Assembly: GCA_041690635.1 (NCBI GenBank)
Contig: JAWLGZ010000001.1
Location: 744,001-808,000 of the forward strand
From: JAWLGZ01 sp041690635
Lineage (GTDB): Bacteria; Pseudomonadota; Gammaproteobacteria; Thiohalomonadales; Thiohalomonadaceae
Direction of reading: 5' to 3'
Length of the DNA: 64,000 bases
The first letter of the stretch is position 1; the number at the start of each line of letters is the position of its first letter. The position numbers and the translations under genes are program-made. Of this stretch, positions 37,591 to 46,742 are shown piece after piece. Below the pieces are notes generated by a model. It searched no databases. It was given only the letters and a program-made list of their open reading frames with translations, and was not told the origin of the DNA.

Positions 37591-38478
37591 TCAGGTTAAG
37601 TCCACCGGCTCGAAACCCGGGTCGTACTCCTTCGATTGCATCTCCGCCTCCAGGGTTGCCTGCTTCTCGCGCTGGCGCTCCTCCCAGGTTTTCTGGGCAT
37701 CAGCATGCAACGGGATGGTCATGTCACCGAACATGACCTGGGCCAGGAAGCGGAAGCCGAACAACATCAGTTCCACATCATCCCGCTCCAGTAGCTCCAG
37801 TGTCTGCGCATCGACTTCAAATGACCCTCGGAACCCTTCGCTGCGGGTGAATTCACGGAAGCGATCGATGTCGTAGCAGGTCATGAAGAAGAGCTGCAGG
37901 CTGCGTTTTGACGGCTTGCCGATGGCAGGTCCGGAGGACTTCTTTTTCAGGATCAGCTGACGCCAGCCGCGGGCCAGGTTGTCGTAGTCGATCAACCCCT
38001 GGTCGGCGCGATACTCGTCGATGGTCAGCTCCCGCGCCTCCTGATGCCCCAGGCAGTGCTCCTCCTGTACCACGGCGTAGGAGTTGGTATCGGTATATTC
38101 ATCCTGCTTGCGCATCGCCACCAGCGCCACCGGGTAGTAACGGCATGCAGTTGGGCGATCCTCATAGACCGAACACCCCTCCTCGGTCATGAACTGGCAC
38201 TCGGTGGTTTCGCCTCGGGTACGCAGCTTCACCCCCGCGATGCCGTCCTTCTCCATCTCGAACGGCACCGTGTACACGCGCAGGAACTCCCACGACTTCA
38301 TTCCCAGCCGGGTCTTGAGGCGGATGATGTCATAGGGGGTCAGCGTGATGTCGATGCACTTGCAGCAGGCGTTGAAGCAGCCGATGCCCTTGTAGCAACT
38401 GAAGTTGATTGTCTTGTCGCCGCCGTAGAGCTTGGGCACCACGGGACTCTGGAAGGGTAAGGCGCTGTTGTCGACCAT
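37591..38478 (-). CDS. YkgJ-family cysteine-cluster protein
   Basis: The 295-residue product contains CYKGIGCFNACCKCIDITLT and CSVYEDRPTACRYYP, the cysteine pattern of the YkgJ/CxxCxxCC family, which is presumed to bind Fe-S or zinc. It lies downstream of aprBA on the same strand, separated by a terminator and about 240 bases. Similar genes occur near dissimilatory sulfur loci in other sulfur oxidisers to my knowledge. Its function is unknown. Confidence 0.8.
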   Translation of the reverse strand: MVDNSALPFQSPVVPKLYGGDKTINFSCYKGIGCFNACCKCIDITLTPYDIIRLKTRLGMKSWEFLRVYTVPFEMEKDGIAGVKLRTRGETTECQFMTEEGCSVYEDRPTACRYYPVALVAMRKQDEYTDTNSYAVVQEEHCLGHQEARELTIDEYRADQGLIDYDNLARGWRQLILKKKSSGPAIGKPSKRSLQLFFMTCYDIDRFREFTRSEGFRGSFEVDAQTLELLERDDVELMLFGFRFLAQVMFGDMTIPLHADAQKTWEERQREKQATLEAEMQSKEYDPGFEPVDLT

Positions 38479-38561
38479 GGGGGAATACCTCGGAAGAAGC
38501 GGGCTAAGCGGGGCGCAATAGGATAGCGGTACGGTGGGGCGAGTGCCACCACCGGAACGCC

Positions 38562-38713
38562 CGTGAGGCGTGAAACGTGAAGCGGAAAACCGTCAATCCG
38601 AACCGTTGTCACGACTCTCTCCCTGTACCCCGGAGGGCCGGGCTCGGCATTTGGCGATGGACAGGAGTGTCCGACCCATCCAAATCACCGCCCCGAATCG
38701 CTTCACGCTTCAT
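38562..38713. repeat. Intergenic inverted repeat (family F)
   Basis: GTGAGGCGTGAAACGTGAAG on the left has a partial complement CGCTTCACGCTTCATGAAC on the right. No gene lies within. It fills the gap between the YkgJ-like gene and the aprA terminator. Confidence 0.45.
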
Positions 38714-38715
38714 GA

Positions 38716-38748
38716 ACAAAAAAAGCCGGGCAGCTTGCGCTGCCCGGC
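38716..38748 (-). terminator. Rho-independent terminator of aprBA
   Basis: On the minus strand a 10-bp stem (GCCGGGCAGC with GCTGCCCGGC, 4-base loop) is followed by TTTTTTT. It lies 27 bases after the aprA stop. Confidence 0.93.
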
Positions 38749-38775
38749 CTCTTACTCCGTTACTGCAAGAGGGCC

Positions 38776-40788
38776 TTAGTGATCGGCCTTCTTGAACAGC
38801 TTGGACTTGTCCACCAGATCGACGTGGGCGCGCTTGAAGCAGGTCCACTTCTTGGTGTTCTTGTCGTAGATGGAGTTGACGAAGCAGTGCCAGTTCTCCT
38901 CATCGACAAAGTTCTTGTCGGTGCGGTAGTAGAAGCCCGGGTAACGGGACTCCTCACGGAACTGGATGTGCTTCATGTGGGCTTCGGCCGTCAGGATGCG
39001 GTGATAGTTCTCCCACGCGCGGAGCAGCTCGTGGAGGTCCTTGGCACGCATCTTTTCAGCGTCTTCCTTCAGCATTTCGAGCTTCTGCTCGGCCACTTCC
39101 AGCATCTTGTCGTTGGTGTTGTAGTAGGTGGCAACACCGGCGACGTACTCGTCCATGATCTTCTGGAGGCGGAACTGCAGCATCTTCGGCGTGATGTAGT
39201 GCGGGTTCACGTCGATAGCGGTGGTGTAGTCCTTGTGCTCCATGTAGTTCCGGACCGGCTTGTAGATCTCGGCGACCAGGTCTTCGACGCTGGTGTCGAG
39301 TTCCGGGGTCCAGTCCTTGTTGTCGAGGACGAACTTGATCATCGACTTGGCGGCCATGCGACCCTCGGCATGGGAGCCGGAGGAGAACTTGTGGCCGGAA
39401 GCGCCCACGCCGTCACCGGCGGTGAACAGACCCTTCACGGTGGTCATGCCGCGGTAGCCCCAGTGCCAGCCCTTCGGCAGGTGCTCGGGTACGCCCGGCA
39501 GGGCCTCGTCGGTCGGAGCACCGACATCTTCCGGACCGGAGGTCCAGATGCCGCAGCAGCCGGAGTGGGAACCCAGCAGGTAGGGTTCGGTCGGCATCAG
39601 CTCGGAGTTCTTCTTCTCCGGCTCGATGTTCTCACCGACCCAGATACCGCACTGGCCGACGCACATGTCGAGGAAGTCTTCCCAGGCCTCGGCTTCGAGG
39701 TGCTTGACTTCGCGCGGGGAGAGCGACTCACGCAGGTTCGCCAGAGCGGTGACCGTATCCATCCAGATCGGGCCGCGGCCTTCCTTCATCTCGCGCAGCA
39801 TAACGTGGTTACGCAGGCAGGAGGCGGGAACGGCAGCCTGACCGTACGGAGGGTACTGGTTCAGCATCTCGGCGTTCTTGGCCAGGTAGTTCTCGCCGTA
39901 GGCGTTGGTGGCCTTGGACTTGAACAGCAGGAACCAGGCGCCAACCGGGCCGTAACCGTCCTTGAAGCGGGTCGGCACGAAGCGGTTTTCCATCATGGTC
40001 AGCTCGGCGCCGGCCTCGGCCGCCATCGAGTAGGTGGAACCGGCGTTCCACACCGGGTACCAGGCGCGGCCGGTGCCCTCACCAACGGAGCGCGGACGGA
40101 AGATGTTCACGCAGCCACCGGCGGCCAGCAGGCACGCCTTGAACTTGTAGACGACAACCTTGTGGTCACGGACGGAGAAGCCGACGGCACCGGCGACGCG
40201 GCCCTTGTCGTTCTTGTCGTTGACCAGCTTGACGATGAAGATGCGCTCCTCGATCCGCTCCGGACCGATAGCCTTCTTCGCGGCTTCAGCGACGATCCAC
40301 TTGTAGGATTCGCCGTTGATCATGATCTGCCACTTGCCGGAACGGACCGGCTTGCCGCCGTCCTTCAGAGCGGGCAGACCCTTGGAGCCGTCGTGACGCT
40401 CGCCGTTCTCGTCGGTCTTCCAGATCGGCAGGCCCCACTCCTCGAACAGGTGCACGGACTCGTCGACGTGGCGGCCCAGGTCGTAGGCCAGGTCGTCACG
40501 GGTGATGCCCATCAGGTCGTTGGAGACCATGCGGGCATAATCGGCCGGGTCCTGCTCGGTGCCGATGTAGGTGTTGATGGCGGACAGACCCTGAGCCACG
40601 GCGCCGGAGCGATCCATGGCGGCCTTGTCGACCAGCTTGATCGTGATCTCGCGGCCCATGGCGCTCTCTGCGGCCTTGGCCCACGGCATGATCTCGTATG
40701 CGGCACCGCAGCAAGCCATACCGCCGCCGATCAGAAGGATGTCTACCTCTTCTTCGACGATTTCCGGATTACCAAATTCACCAGCCAT
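38776..40788 (-). CDS. aprA: Adenylylsulfate reductase, alpha subunit (FAD)
   Basis: The 670-residue protein has an N-terminal FAD site (VDILLIGGGMACCGAAYEI) and the characteristic AprA segments GLPIWKTDENGERHDG, SGSHAEGRMAAKSM and CWGCYRG-independent conserved parts such as RFVPTRFKDGYGPVGAWF. It belongs to the fumarate reductase/succinate dehydrogenase flavoprotein superfamily. In a sulfur oxidiser it forms adenosine 5'-phosphosulfate from sulfite and AMP. No sat gene lies in the window. It follows aprB closely on the same strand. Confidence 0.97.
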   Translation of the reverse strand: MAGEFGNPEIVEEEVDILLIGGGMACCGAAYEIMPWAKAAESAMGREITIKLVDKAAMDRSGAVAQGLSAINTYIGTEQDPADYARMVSNDLMGITRDDLAYDLGRHVDESVHLFEEWGLPIWKTDENGERHDGSKGLPALKDGGKPVRSGKWQIMINGESYKWIVAEAAKKAIGPERIEERIFIVKLVNDKNDKGRVAGAVGFSVRDHKVVVYKFKACLLAAGGCVNIFRPRSVGEGTGRAWYPVWNAGSTYSMAAEAGAELTMMENRFVPTRFKDGYGPVGAWFLLFKSKATNAYGENYLAKNAEMLNQYPPYGQAAVPASCLRNHVMLREMKEGRGPIWMDTVTALANLRESLSPREVKHLEAEAWEDFLDMCVGQCGIWVGENIEPEKKNSELMPTEPYLLGSHSGCCGIWTSGPEDVGAPTDEALPGVPEHLPKGWHWGYRGMTTVKGLFTAGDGVGASGHKFSSGSHAEGRMAAKSMIKFVLDNKDWTPELDTSVEDLVAEIYKPVRNYMEHKDYTTAIDVNPHYITPKMLQFRLQKIMDEYVAGVATYYNTNDKMLEVAEQKLEMLKEDAEKMRAKDLHELLRAWENYHRILTAEAHMKHIQFREESRYPGFYYRTDKNFVDEENWHCFVNSIYDKNTKKWTCFKRAHVDLVDKSKLFKKADH

Positions 40789-40828
40789 TCTTCAGTTCCT
40801 CAATTCGTTCGTGAGTTCTTGATGCCGC

Positions 40829-41296
40829 TTACTTGCGGATCAGCTCGGACGGGTCGCCGACGCGATAGCCGTTGTGCTGTACGAAGAAACCGGTATCGGT
40901 GATCTTGGCCATTTCGGCTTCCGGCTTGCTGCCGTACGGGTCGATGGAACCCTCGGGGGTGGTGCGGATGGGGAACTTGAAGCGCTTCAGGGTGCCGTTG
41001 CGGAACTTGATGGTCCACATGATGGAGTCGGAACCACGCAGCGGCTGCACGGAGCCGCCGAGCGGCACGACGTCAGCGTAGTGACGGGCCTCGATGGCCT
41101 GCTGCGGGCAGATCTTCACGCAGGAGTAGCACTCCCAGCACTGCTCCGGTTCCTGGTTGAAAGCGCGCATGGCGTGGCCGGTTTCGGAGCCGTCCTTGTC
41201 GAGCTTCATGAGATCGTGCGGGCAGATGTACATGCAAGCGGTCTTGTCCTGACCCTTGCAGCCATCGCATTTGTCGGTACGTACAAACGTGGGCAT
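40829..41296 (-). CDS. aprB: Adenylylsulfate reductase, beta subunit (2x[4Fe-4S])
   Basis: The 155-residue product starts MPTFVRTDKCDGCKGQ. Two cluster motifs are seen: CDGCKGQDKTACMYICP and CWECYSCVKICPQQAI. The C-terminal tail wraps around AprA in known structures. It is upstream of aprA with a 40-base gap. Electrons likely pass to the QmoAB-HdrCB module encoded at 11-16 kb. The alternative start nine residues upstream was rejected because family members start at MPTF. Confidence 0.97.
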   Translation of the reverse strand: MPTFVRTDKCDGCKGQDKTACMYICPHDLMKLDKDGSETGHAMRAFNQEPEQCWECYSCVKICPQQAIEARHYADVVPLGGSVQPLRGSDSIMWTIKFRNGTLKRFKFPIRTTPEGSIDPYGSKPEAEMAKITDTGFFVQHNGYRVGDPSELIRK

Positions 41297-41769
41297 TATC
41301 GTTGCTCCTCTAGTAATAACCACCTTCGAATCGCGATTCGCCGCGGAGCGGCCGACCTGTTAAAGTCGTTCTCCGGCCGGCCCCCGTGGGGACGGGCCTA
41401 TTTTTCGGAGCGGCGAGACTACCACAACGGCGCATGCGATACACAACGCGCAAGGGCAGTTTTCATTCGGTGAGACCGCAGAGCGGTGGATAGACATTAT
41501 AGTCACCGGGCGACCTACCTTACTGCCAGCACCGGGGCAGTCCAAACAGAACTATCTTTGCCGCGCATAAAGGCGGCTTATTTCTATACCGACAGGAGTG
41601 CCCGGACTATTCCAACTGGGGTATGAGCCACCCCAGGCGGTTGCGGTATATTAGTAAAAAGCAATATTTGTCTAGACTAATTCCAGAAAGGCGGGGGGCC
41701 AGGCATTCAGGTGCTGCTGGCCCTTTGTTTTTCGGGCCCCACGGGGCCTCCAGCAAGAGTGAACTCCGC
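41297..41769. promoter_or_regulatory. Divergent promoter region between aprBA and soeABC
   Basis: This 473-base gap holds no convincing gene. The part next to soeA includes an AT-rich stretch (TATATTAGTAAAAAGCAATA, 41646-41665) that could contain promoter elements in an otherwise GC-rich region. Divergent placement would allow joint control of both sulfite-oxidation routes. I could not identify a specific operator. Confidence 0.45.
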
Positions 41770-44661
41770 ATGAAACAGGCTGCGAATCCTACCAGCGCCG
41801 GCCGGGTCGAGGTCAAGAACACGACCTGCTACATGTGCGCTTGCCGCTGCGGCATCCGTGTCACCGTCCGCGACGGTGAGGTGCGCTACATCCAGGGCAA
41901 CCCGGACCACCCCCTGAACCAGGGCGTCATCTGCGCCAAGGGGGCTTCGGGGATCATGAAACAGTACTCCCCGGCCCGGCTGACCCGGCCCCTGCGCCGC
42001 AAGCCCGGCGCCGACCGCGGCGAGGGCCAGTTCGAGCCCATCTCCTGGGAGGAGGCGTTCGGCATGCTGGAGGAGCGGCTGGCGAATATCCGCGCCACCG
42101 ACCCGAAGAAGTTCGCCCTGTTCACCGGCCGCGACCAGATGCAGGCGCTCACCGGCCTGTTCGCCAAGCAGTTCGGCACCCCGAACTACGCCGCCCACGG
42201 CGGGTTCTGCTCGGTCAACATGGCCGCCGGCATGATCTATACGATCGGCGGTTCGTTCTGGGAGTTTGGGGGGCCGGACCTGGATCGCTCCAAGCTGTTC
42301 GTGATGATCGGCACCGCCGAGGACCACCACTCCAACCCGCTGAAAATCGCACTGTCCAAGTTCAAGCGCAACGGCGGACGGTTTATCTCCATCAACCCGG
42401 TGCGGACCGGCTACTCGGCCATCGCCGACGAGTGGGTGCCCATCAAGCCGGGCACCGACGGCGCCCTGCTGCTGGCCCTCACCCACGAGATCATCAAGCA
42501 GGGGCTCTACGACCGCGACTTCCTGATCCAGTACACCAATAGCGCCCAGCTGGTGAACATGGACCCCGAAAGCCCGGAGTACGGCATGTTCGTCCGCTTC
42601 GAGGTGCCGCCGGAGGAGGGGTGTTTCGACCCGCAGAACAAGCTGTGGTGGGATCGGGAGTTGAACAAGCCGATCTCCACCCACACCCCCGGGGTCGACC
42701 CGCGTCTGCTTGGCGAGTTCCGGCTCTCCGACGGCACGCCGGTCAAGCCCGCCTTCCAGCTGCTGGCGGATCGGGTGGAGGAGTACACCCCCGAGTGGGC
42801 GGAAAACATCACCGGCATCCCGGCCGCAACTATCCGCCGCCTCGCCTACGAAATGGGCATCGTCGCCCGTGACGAGAAGATCGAGCTGCCCATCGCCTGG
42901 ACCGACGTGTGGGGCAACGAGCACCAGTCGGTCACCGGCAACCCGGTCGCCTTCCACGCGATGCGCGGTCTGGCCGCCCACTCCAACGGCTTCCACTCGA
43001 TTCGCGCGCTGTCGATTCTCATGTCGATCCTGGGCACCATCGACCGCCCGGGCGGCTTCCGTCACAAGGCGCCTTTCCCACGCCCGATTCCGCCCTGCCC
43101 CAAGACCCCGACCGGCCCGGAGGGGGTACAGCCCAACACCCCGCTGGACGGCATGCCGCTCGGCTGGCCGGCGGACCCGGACGACCTCTTCGTGGACGAC
43201 AAGGGCGAGCCGGTGCGTCTCGACAAGGCGTTCTCCTGGGAGTACCCGCTGTCGGTCCACGGCATGATGCACAACGCCATCACCAACGCCTGGCGCGGCG
43301 ACCCCTACCCCATCGACACCCTGTTCATCTTCATGGCGAACATGGCCTGGAACTCGACCATGAACACCGAGCAGGTCCGCCAGATGCTCAACGACAAGAA
43401 CGAGGATGGCGAGTACAAGATCCCGTTCCTGGTGGTGGCGGACGCCTTCCAGTCGGAGATGGTGGCCTACGCCGACCTCGTCCTGCCGGACACCACCTAT
43501 CTGGAGCGGCACGACGTGATGTCCATGCTCGACCGCCCCATCTCCGAGTTCGACGGCCCGGTCGATTCGGTACGCATCCCGGTGGTGCCGCCGACCGGCG
43601 AGTGCAAACCGTTCCAGGAGGTGCTAATCGAGCTGGGTTCACGCCTCAAGCTCCCCGCCTTCGTCACCGACCAGGGGGCGCGCAAGTTCCGCGACTACCC
43701 GGACTTCGTCACCAACTTCGAGACCGCCCCCGGCTCCGGCATCGGCTTCCTCGGCGGCTGGCGCGGCAAGGGGGGCGAGAAGTCGCTGCGCGGCGAGCCC
43801 AACCCCAACCAGTGGCAGATGTATGAGAAGAACAACTGCGTCTTCCACTACCACCTGCCCAAGTCTTACCAGTACATGCGCAACTGGAACCAGGGCTACC
43901 TGCAGTGGGCGCAGAGCCACGGCATGACCCGCTATGCCGAGCCGATCCTGATCCACATCTATTCCGAGGTGCTGCAGAAGTTCCGTCTCGCGGCGCAGGG
44001 CAAGACCGACGGCCGGCAGCCGCCGCAGCGGCTGCGCCGGCGTATCGAGACCTTCTTCGATCCGCTGCCGTTCTACTTCGAGCCGCTGGAGGCGCAGCTC
44101 TCGGACAAGCACCGCTACCCGCTCAACGCCATCACCCAGCGGCCGATGGCGATGTACCACTCGTGGGATTCGCAGAACGCCTGGCTGCGCCAGATCCACA
44201 CCTACAACCACCTTTATCTCCATCCGAAGGTGGCCGCGGCCCAAGGCATCGAGGACGGTGAGTGGGTGTGGGTGGAGTCCCAGTGGGGCAAGGTGCGCTG
44301 CATATGCAAGTTCTCCGAGGCGGTGGAGCCGGGCACGGTCTGGACCTGGAACGCCATCGGCAAGGCAGGCGGCGCCTGGAACCTGGGCCCCGAGGCCAAT
44401 GAAGCGAAGCAGGGTTTCCTGCTCAACCATGTCATCTCCGAGGAGCTGCCGGTGCACGAGTCGGGCGCCCACATCTCCAACTCCGACCCGGTCACCGGCC
44501 AGGCGGGGTGGTACGACGTGCGGGTGCGCGTCTATAAGGCGGAACCCGACGAAGAGAAGGTGAGCTGGCCCCAGTTCAAACCGGTCCCGCCCGCCCCCGG
44601 CACCCCGCCGCGGCGCAAGCGGCAGAGCTTCTTCGCCGGCCGGTTCCTGAAGCGCGGCTAA
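41770..44661 (+). CDS. soeA: Cytoplasmic sulfite dehydrogenase SoeA, molybdopterin subunit
   Basis: The product is 963 residues (ATG at 41770, MKQAANPTSAGR). The N-terminal [4Fe-4S] motif is CYMCACRCGIRV, followed by a complex-iron-sulfur molybdoenzyme body. There is no twin-arginine signal, in line with the cytoplasmic location of SoeA. It oxidises sulfite directly to sulfate in purple sulfur bacteria. The frame extends to 41623 but those residues are not conserved. Polysulfide reductase PsrA-like enzymes are relatives; absence of a Tat signal and the SoeB/C partners favour Soe. Confidence 0.92.
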   Translation: MKQAANPTSAGRVEVKNTTCYMCACRCGIRVTVRDGEVRYIQGNPDHPLNQGVICAKGASGIMKQYSPARLTRPLRRKPGADRGEGQFEPISWEEAFGMLEERLANIRATDPKKFALFTGRDQMQALTGLFAKQFGTPNYAAHGGFCSVNMAAGMIYTIGGSFWEFGGPDLDRSKLFVMIGTAEDHHSNPLKIALSKFKRNGGRFISINPVRTGYSAIADEWVPIKPGTDGALLLALTHEIIKQGLYDRDFLIQYTNSAQLVNMDPESPEYGMFVRFEVPPEEGCFDPQNKLWWDRELNKPISTHTPGVDPRLLGEFRLSDGTPVKPAFQLLADRVEEYTPEWAENITGIPAATIRRLAYEMGIVARDEKIELPIAWTDVWGNEHQSVTGNPVAFHAMRGLAAHSNGFHSIRALSILMSILGTIDRPGGFRHKAPFPRPIPPCPKTPTGPEGVQPNTPLDGMPLGWPADPDDLFVDDKGEPVRLDKAFSWEYPLSVHGMMHNAITNAWRGDPYPIDTLFIFMANMAWNSTMNTEQVRQMLNDKNEDGEYKIPFLVVADAFQSEMVAYADLVLPDTTYLERHDVMSMLDRPISEFDGPVDSVRIPVVPPTGECKPFQEVLIELGSRLKLPAFVTDQGARKFRDYPDFVTNFETAPGSGIGFLGGWRGKGGEKSLRGEPNPNQWQMYEKNNCVFHYHLPKSYQYMRNWNQGYLQWAQSHGMTRYAEPILIHIYSEVLQKFRLAAQGKTDGRQPPQRLRRRIETFFDPLPFYFEPLEAQLSDKHRYPLNAITQRPMAMYHSWDSQNAWLRQIHTYNHLYLHPKVAAAQGIEDGEWVWVESQWGKVRCICKFSEAVEPGTVWTWNAIGKAGGAWNLGPEANEAKQGFLLNHVISEELPVHESGAHISNSDPVTGQAGWYDVRVRVYKAEPDEEKVSWPQFKPVPPAPGTPPRRKRQSFFAGRFLKRG

Positions 44662-44676
44662 AGGCAAAACATATCC

Positions 44677-44761
44677 ACCGCAGAGGTCGCAGAGAGACAC
44701 AGAGAAAAGACGATTGAATGCATTTTCTTTTCCCTCTGCGACCTCTGTGGCCTCTGCGGTA
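44677..44761. repeat. Dispersed inverted repeat family A, copy 10 (between soeA and soeB)
   Basis: CACCGCAGAGGTCGCAGAGA on the left and TGCGACCTCTGTGGCCTCTG plus CGGT on the right. The compact copy lies inside the soe operon. Confidence 0.8.
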
Positions 44762-44781
44762 AGGCTTTAAGGGTTATCAAA

Positions 44782-45507
44782 ATGACTCAACTGGCACTGG
44801 TTATCGATCTGAACGTCTGCGTGGGGTGCCACGCCTGCGTCACGTCATGCAAGGAGTGGAACACCTCCGGGCAGGCGGGGCCGATGTTCGACGACCGCCC
44901 CTTCGACAAGGATCCGACCGGCACCTTCTTCAACCGGGTGCAGACCTACGAGGTGGGCGAGTTCCCCAACACCGAGACGGTCCACTTCCCGAAGAGCTGC
45001 CTGCACTGTGAGGACGCCCCGTGCGTTCCGGTCTGTCCCACCGGGGCGAGCCACAAGCGCGAGGCGGACGGCATCGTGCTGGTGGACTACGACAAGTGCA
45101 TCGGCTGCAAATACTGCTCCTGGGCCTGTCCCTACGGCGCGCGCGAAATAGACGAGCAGCAGAAGGTGATGAAGAAGTGCACCCTCTGCGTCGATCGCAT
45201 CTACGACCAGTCGCTGCCGGAGGCGGAGCGCAAGCCGGCCTGCGTGCTCTCCTGTCCCACCTCGGCACGGCTGTTCGGCGACATCCACGACCCGGACTCG
45301 GAGGTTTCGCTGGCGATCCGTGAACAGGGCGGCTACCAGCTGATGCCCGAGTGGGGCACCAAGCCCGCCAACCACTACCTGCCGCGGCGCAAGACCCGCA
45401 AACCGATCCACGAGGACGAACTGGTGCGCGAGGACAACCCGCTGAAGAAGGAAGACATTCGTCACGGGCCGAGCCACGAGGTCACCCTCGACGATTGGCT
45501 GATGTGA
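44782..45507 (+). CDS. soeB: Sulfite dehydrogenase SoeB, iron-sulfur subunit
   Basis: The 241-residue protein has four [4Fe-4S] cysteine groups: CVGCHACVTSCKEWN, CLHCEDAPCVPVCPTGA, CIGCKYCSWACPYGAR, and CTLCVDRIYDQ with CVLSCPTSARLFG. This is the DmsB/PsrB-type electron-transfer subunit. It carries electrons from SoeA to SoeC. Confidence 0.94.
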   Translation: MTQLALVIDLNVCVGCHACVTSCKEWNTSGQAGPMFDDRPFDKDPTGTFFNRVQTYEVGEFPNTETVHFPKSCLHCEDAPCVPVCPTGASHKREADGIVLVDYDKCIGCKYCSWACPYGAREIDEQQKVMKKCTLCVDRIYDQSLPEAERKPACVLSCPTSARLFGDIHDPDSEVSLAIREQGGYQLMPEWGTKPANHYLPRRKTRKPIHEDELVREDNPLKKEDIRHGPSHEVTLDDWLM

Positions 45508-45511
45508 TTCG

Positions 45512-45603
45512 AGGGACTAGGGGCCAGGGGCTAGGAGCTAGTAGAAAAAACCTGTCGCGCAGCGACTCATTCCCTAGCCCCTAATCCCCAGCCCCTAGCC
45601 CCC
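45512..45603. repeat. Inverted repeat family B (CTAGGGGC type), copy 2 (between soeB and soeC)
   Basis: GGGGCCAGGGGCTAGGAGCT on the left pairs imperfectly with CCCCTAATCCCCAGCCCCTA on the right. It almost fills the 119-base gap in the soe operon. Confidence 0.7.
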
Positions 45604-45626
45604 TGCAAACGAACTGGAGTTAAACG

Positions 45627-46610
45627 ATGCATCCCGCATTTTCCGTCATCTTTCTAACTACCCTCATCGGCGTCGGCCAAGGGCTTTTCCTGGCACTGTT
45701 CACCGGCCAGAGCTACGCCGCGCTGGAACTGCTGCCGGCGCAGGACACCCATTTCTATGCCCTCGGCAGCCTGGTCGCGCTGGCGTTCCTCGCTGGCGGA
45801 CTCGGCGCTTCGGTGTTCCACCTCGGCAAGCCCTCCTACTTCGCCACCCGTGCCTGGCGCGCGGCCAGCCAGTGGCGCACCTCCTGGCTGTCGCGGGAGA
45901 TCATCGCCCTGCCTGCGGCGATGTTCATGGTGTTCCTGTACGCCGTGTTCCACTGGTTCGGCTGGGAGGCCAACCTGTTCGGTACCGCACACGTGGAGGG
46001 GCAACTGACGCTGGTGATCGGTACGCTGGCCACAGTCGCAGTATTCGCCCTCTTCCTCTGCACCGGCATGATCTATGCGGCGATCAAGTTCCTGCAGGAG
46101 TGGGCGAGCCCGCTGACGGTGATCAACTACCTGCTGCTCGGCACCGCCTCCGGTTTCACCCTGGCGACCGCCTTCGCCCAGTCGCAGGCGCCGGAGCTGG
46201 TGACCTTCTTCGGCACCTGGGCCATCATCATCACCCTGGCCGCGCTCGCCACCCGTAGCGCCTCCCTCATCCGCAACGCCCGCATCAAGCACAAGTCCTC
46301 CCTGCAGACCGCCATCGGCATCCGTCACCCGCGCATCCAGCAGAAAGCGATGGGCATGATGGGCGGCGCCTTCAACACCCGCGAGTTCTTCCACGGCGCC
46401 ACCATCACCTTCATGCGTTCGGTGAAATGGATCTTCCTGGTGCTGGTGTTCCCGATTCCGGTATTACTGCTGTGGGCGGGCATGGAGGCCAACTCCGCCG
46501 GCCTGCTCGCTGCTGCCTTCGTGATCCAGTACGTCGGCCTGTTGTTCGAGCGCTGGTTCTTCTTCGCCCAGGCCAACCACCCGCAGAACCTCTACTACCA
46601 GACGGTGTAA
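45627..46610 (+). CDS. soeC: Sulfite dehydrogenase SoeC, membrane anchor
   Basis: The 327-residue protein has about eight hydrophobic spans and belongs to the DmsC-type anchor family. Between spans lies the hydrophilic segment HPRIQQKAMGMMGGAFNTRE. It anchors SoeAB to the cytoplasmic side of the inner membrane and hands electrons to quinone. A 52-base piece encoding the segment just cited reappears at 62875. Confidence 0.92.
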   Translation: MHPAFSVIFLTTLIGVGQGLFLALFTGQSYAALELLPAQDTHFYALGSLVALAFLAGGLGASVFHLGKPSYFATRAWRAASQWRTSWLSREIIALPAAMFMVFLYAVFHWFGWEANLFGTAHVEGQLTLVIGTLATVAVFALFLCTGMIYAAIKFLQEWASPLTVINYLLLGTASGFTLATAFAQSQAPELVTFFGTWAIIITLAALATRSASLIRNARIKHKSSLQTAIGIRHPRIQQKAMGMMGGAFNTREFFHGATITFMRSVKWIFLVLVFPIPVLLLWAGMEANSAGLLAAAFVIQYVGLLFERWFFFAQANHPQNLYYQTV

Positions 46611-46630
46611 AGCCAATCCCTGTCCGACCA

Positions 46631-46656
46631 GAAAGGGCGCCGCGAGGCGCCCTTCT
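46631..46656 (+). terminator. Hairpin terminator after soeC
   Basis: GAAAGGGCGCC pairs with GGCGCCCTTC around a GCGA loop. The T tract is weak on the plus strand, so efficiency is uncertain. Confidence 0.6.
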
Positions 46657-46742
46657 TGCGTAAACCCGCAGGAGTGGTCACCCGTTGCCTCTTGTGCTGG
46701 CCGGCGAGAGCAAGTGTGAAGTTTCGCCATACCAGGCCGGCG

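Noticed and set aside
38779..40902. 707-codon plus-strand ORF opposite aprA
   Set aside because: Antisense shadow of a conserved gene; no domain signature.
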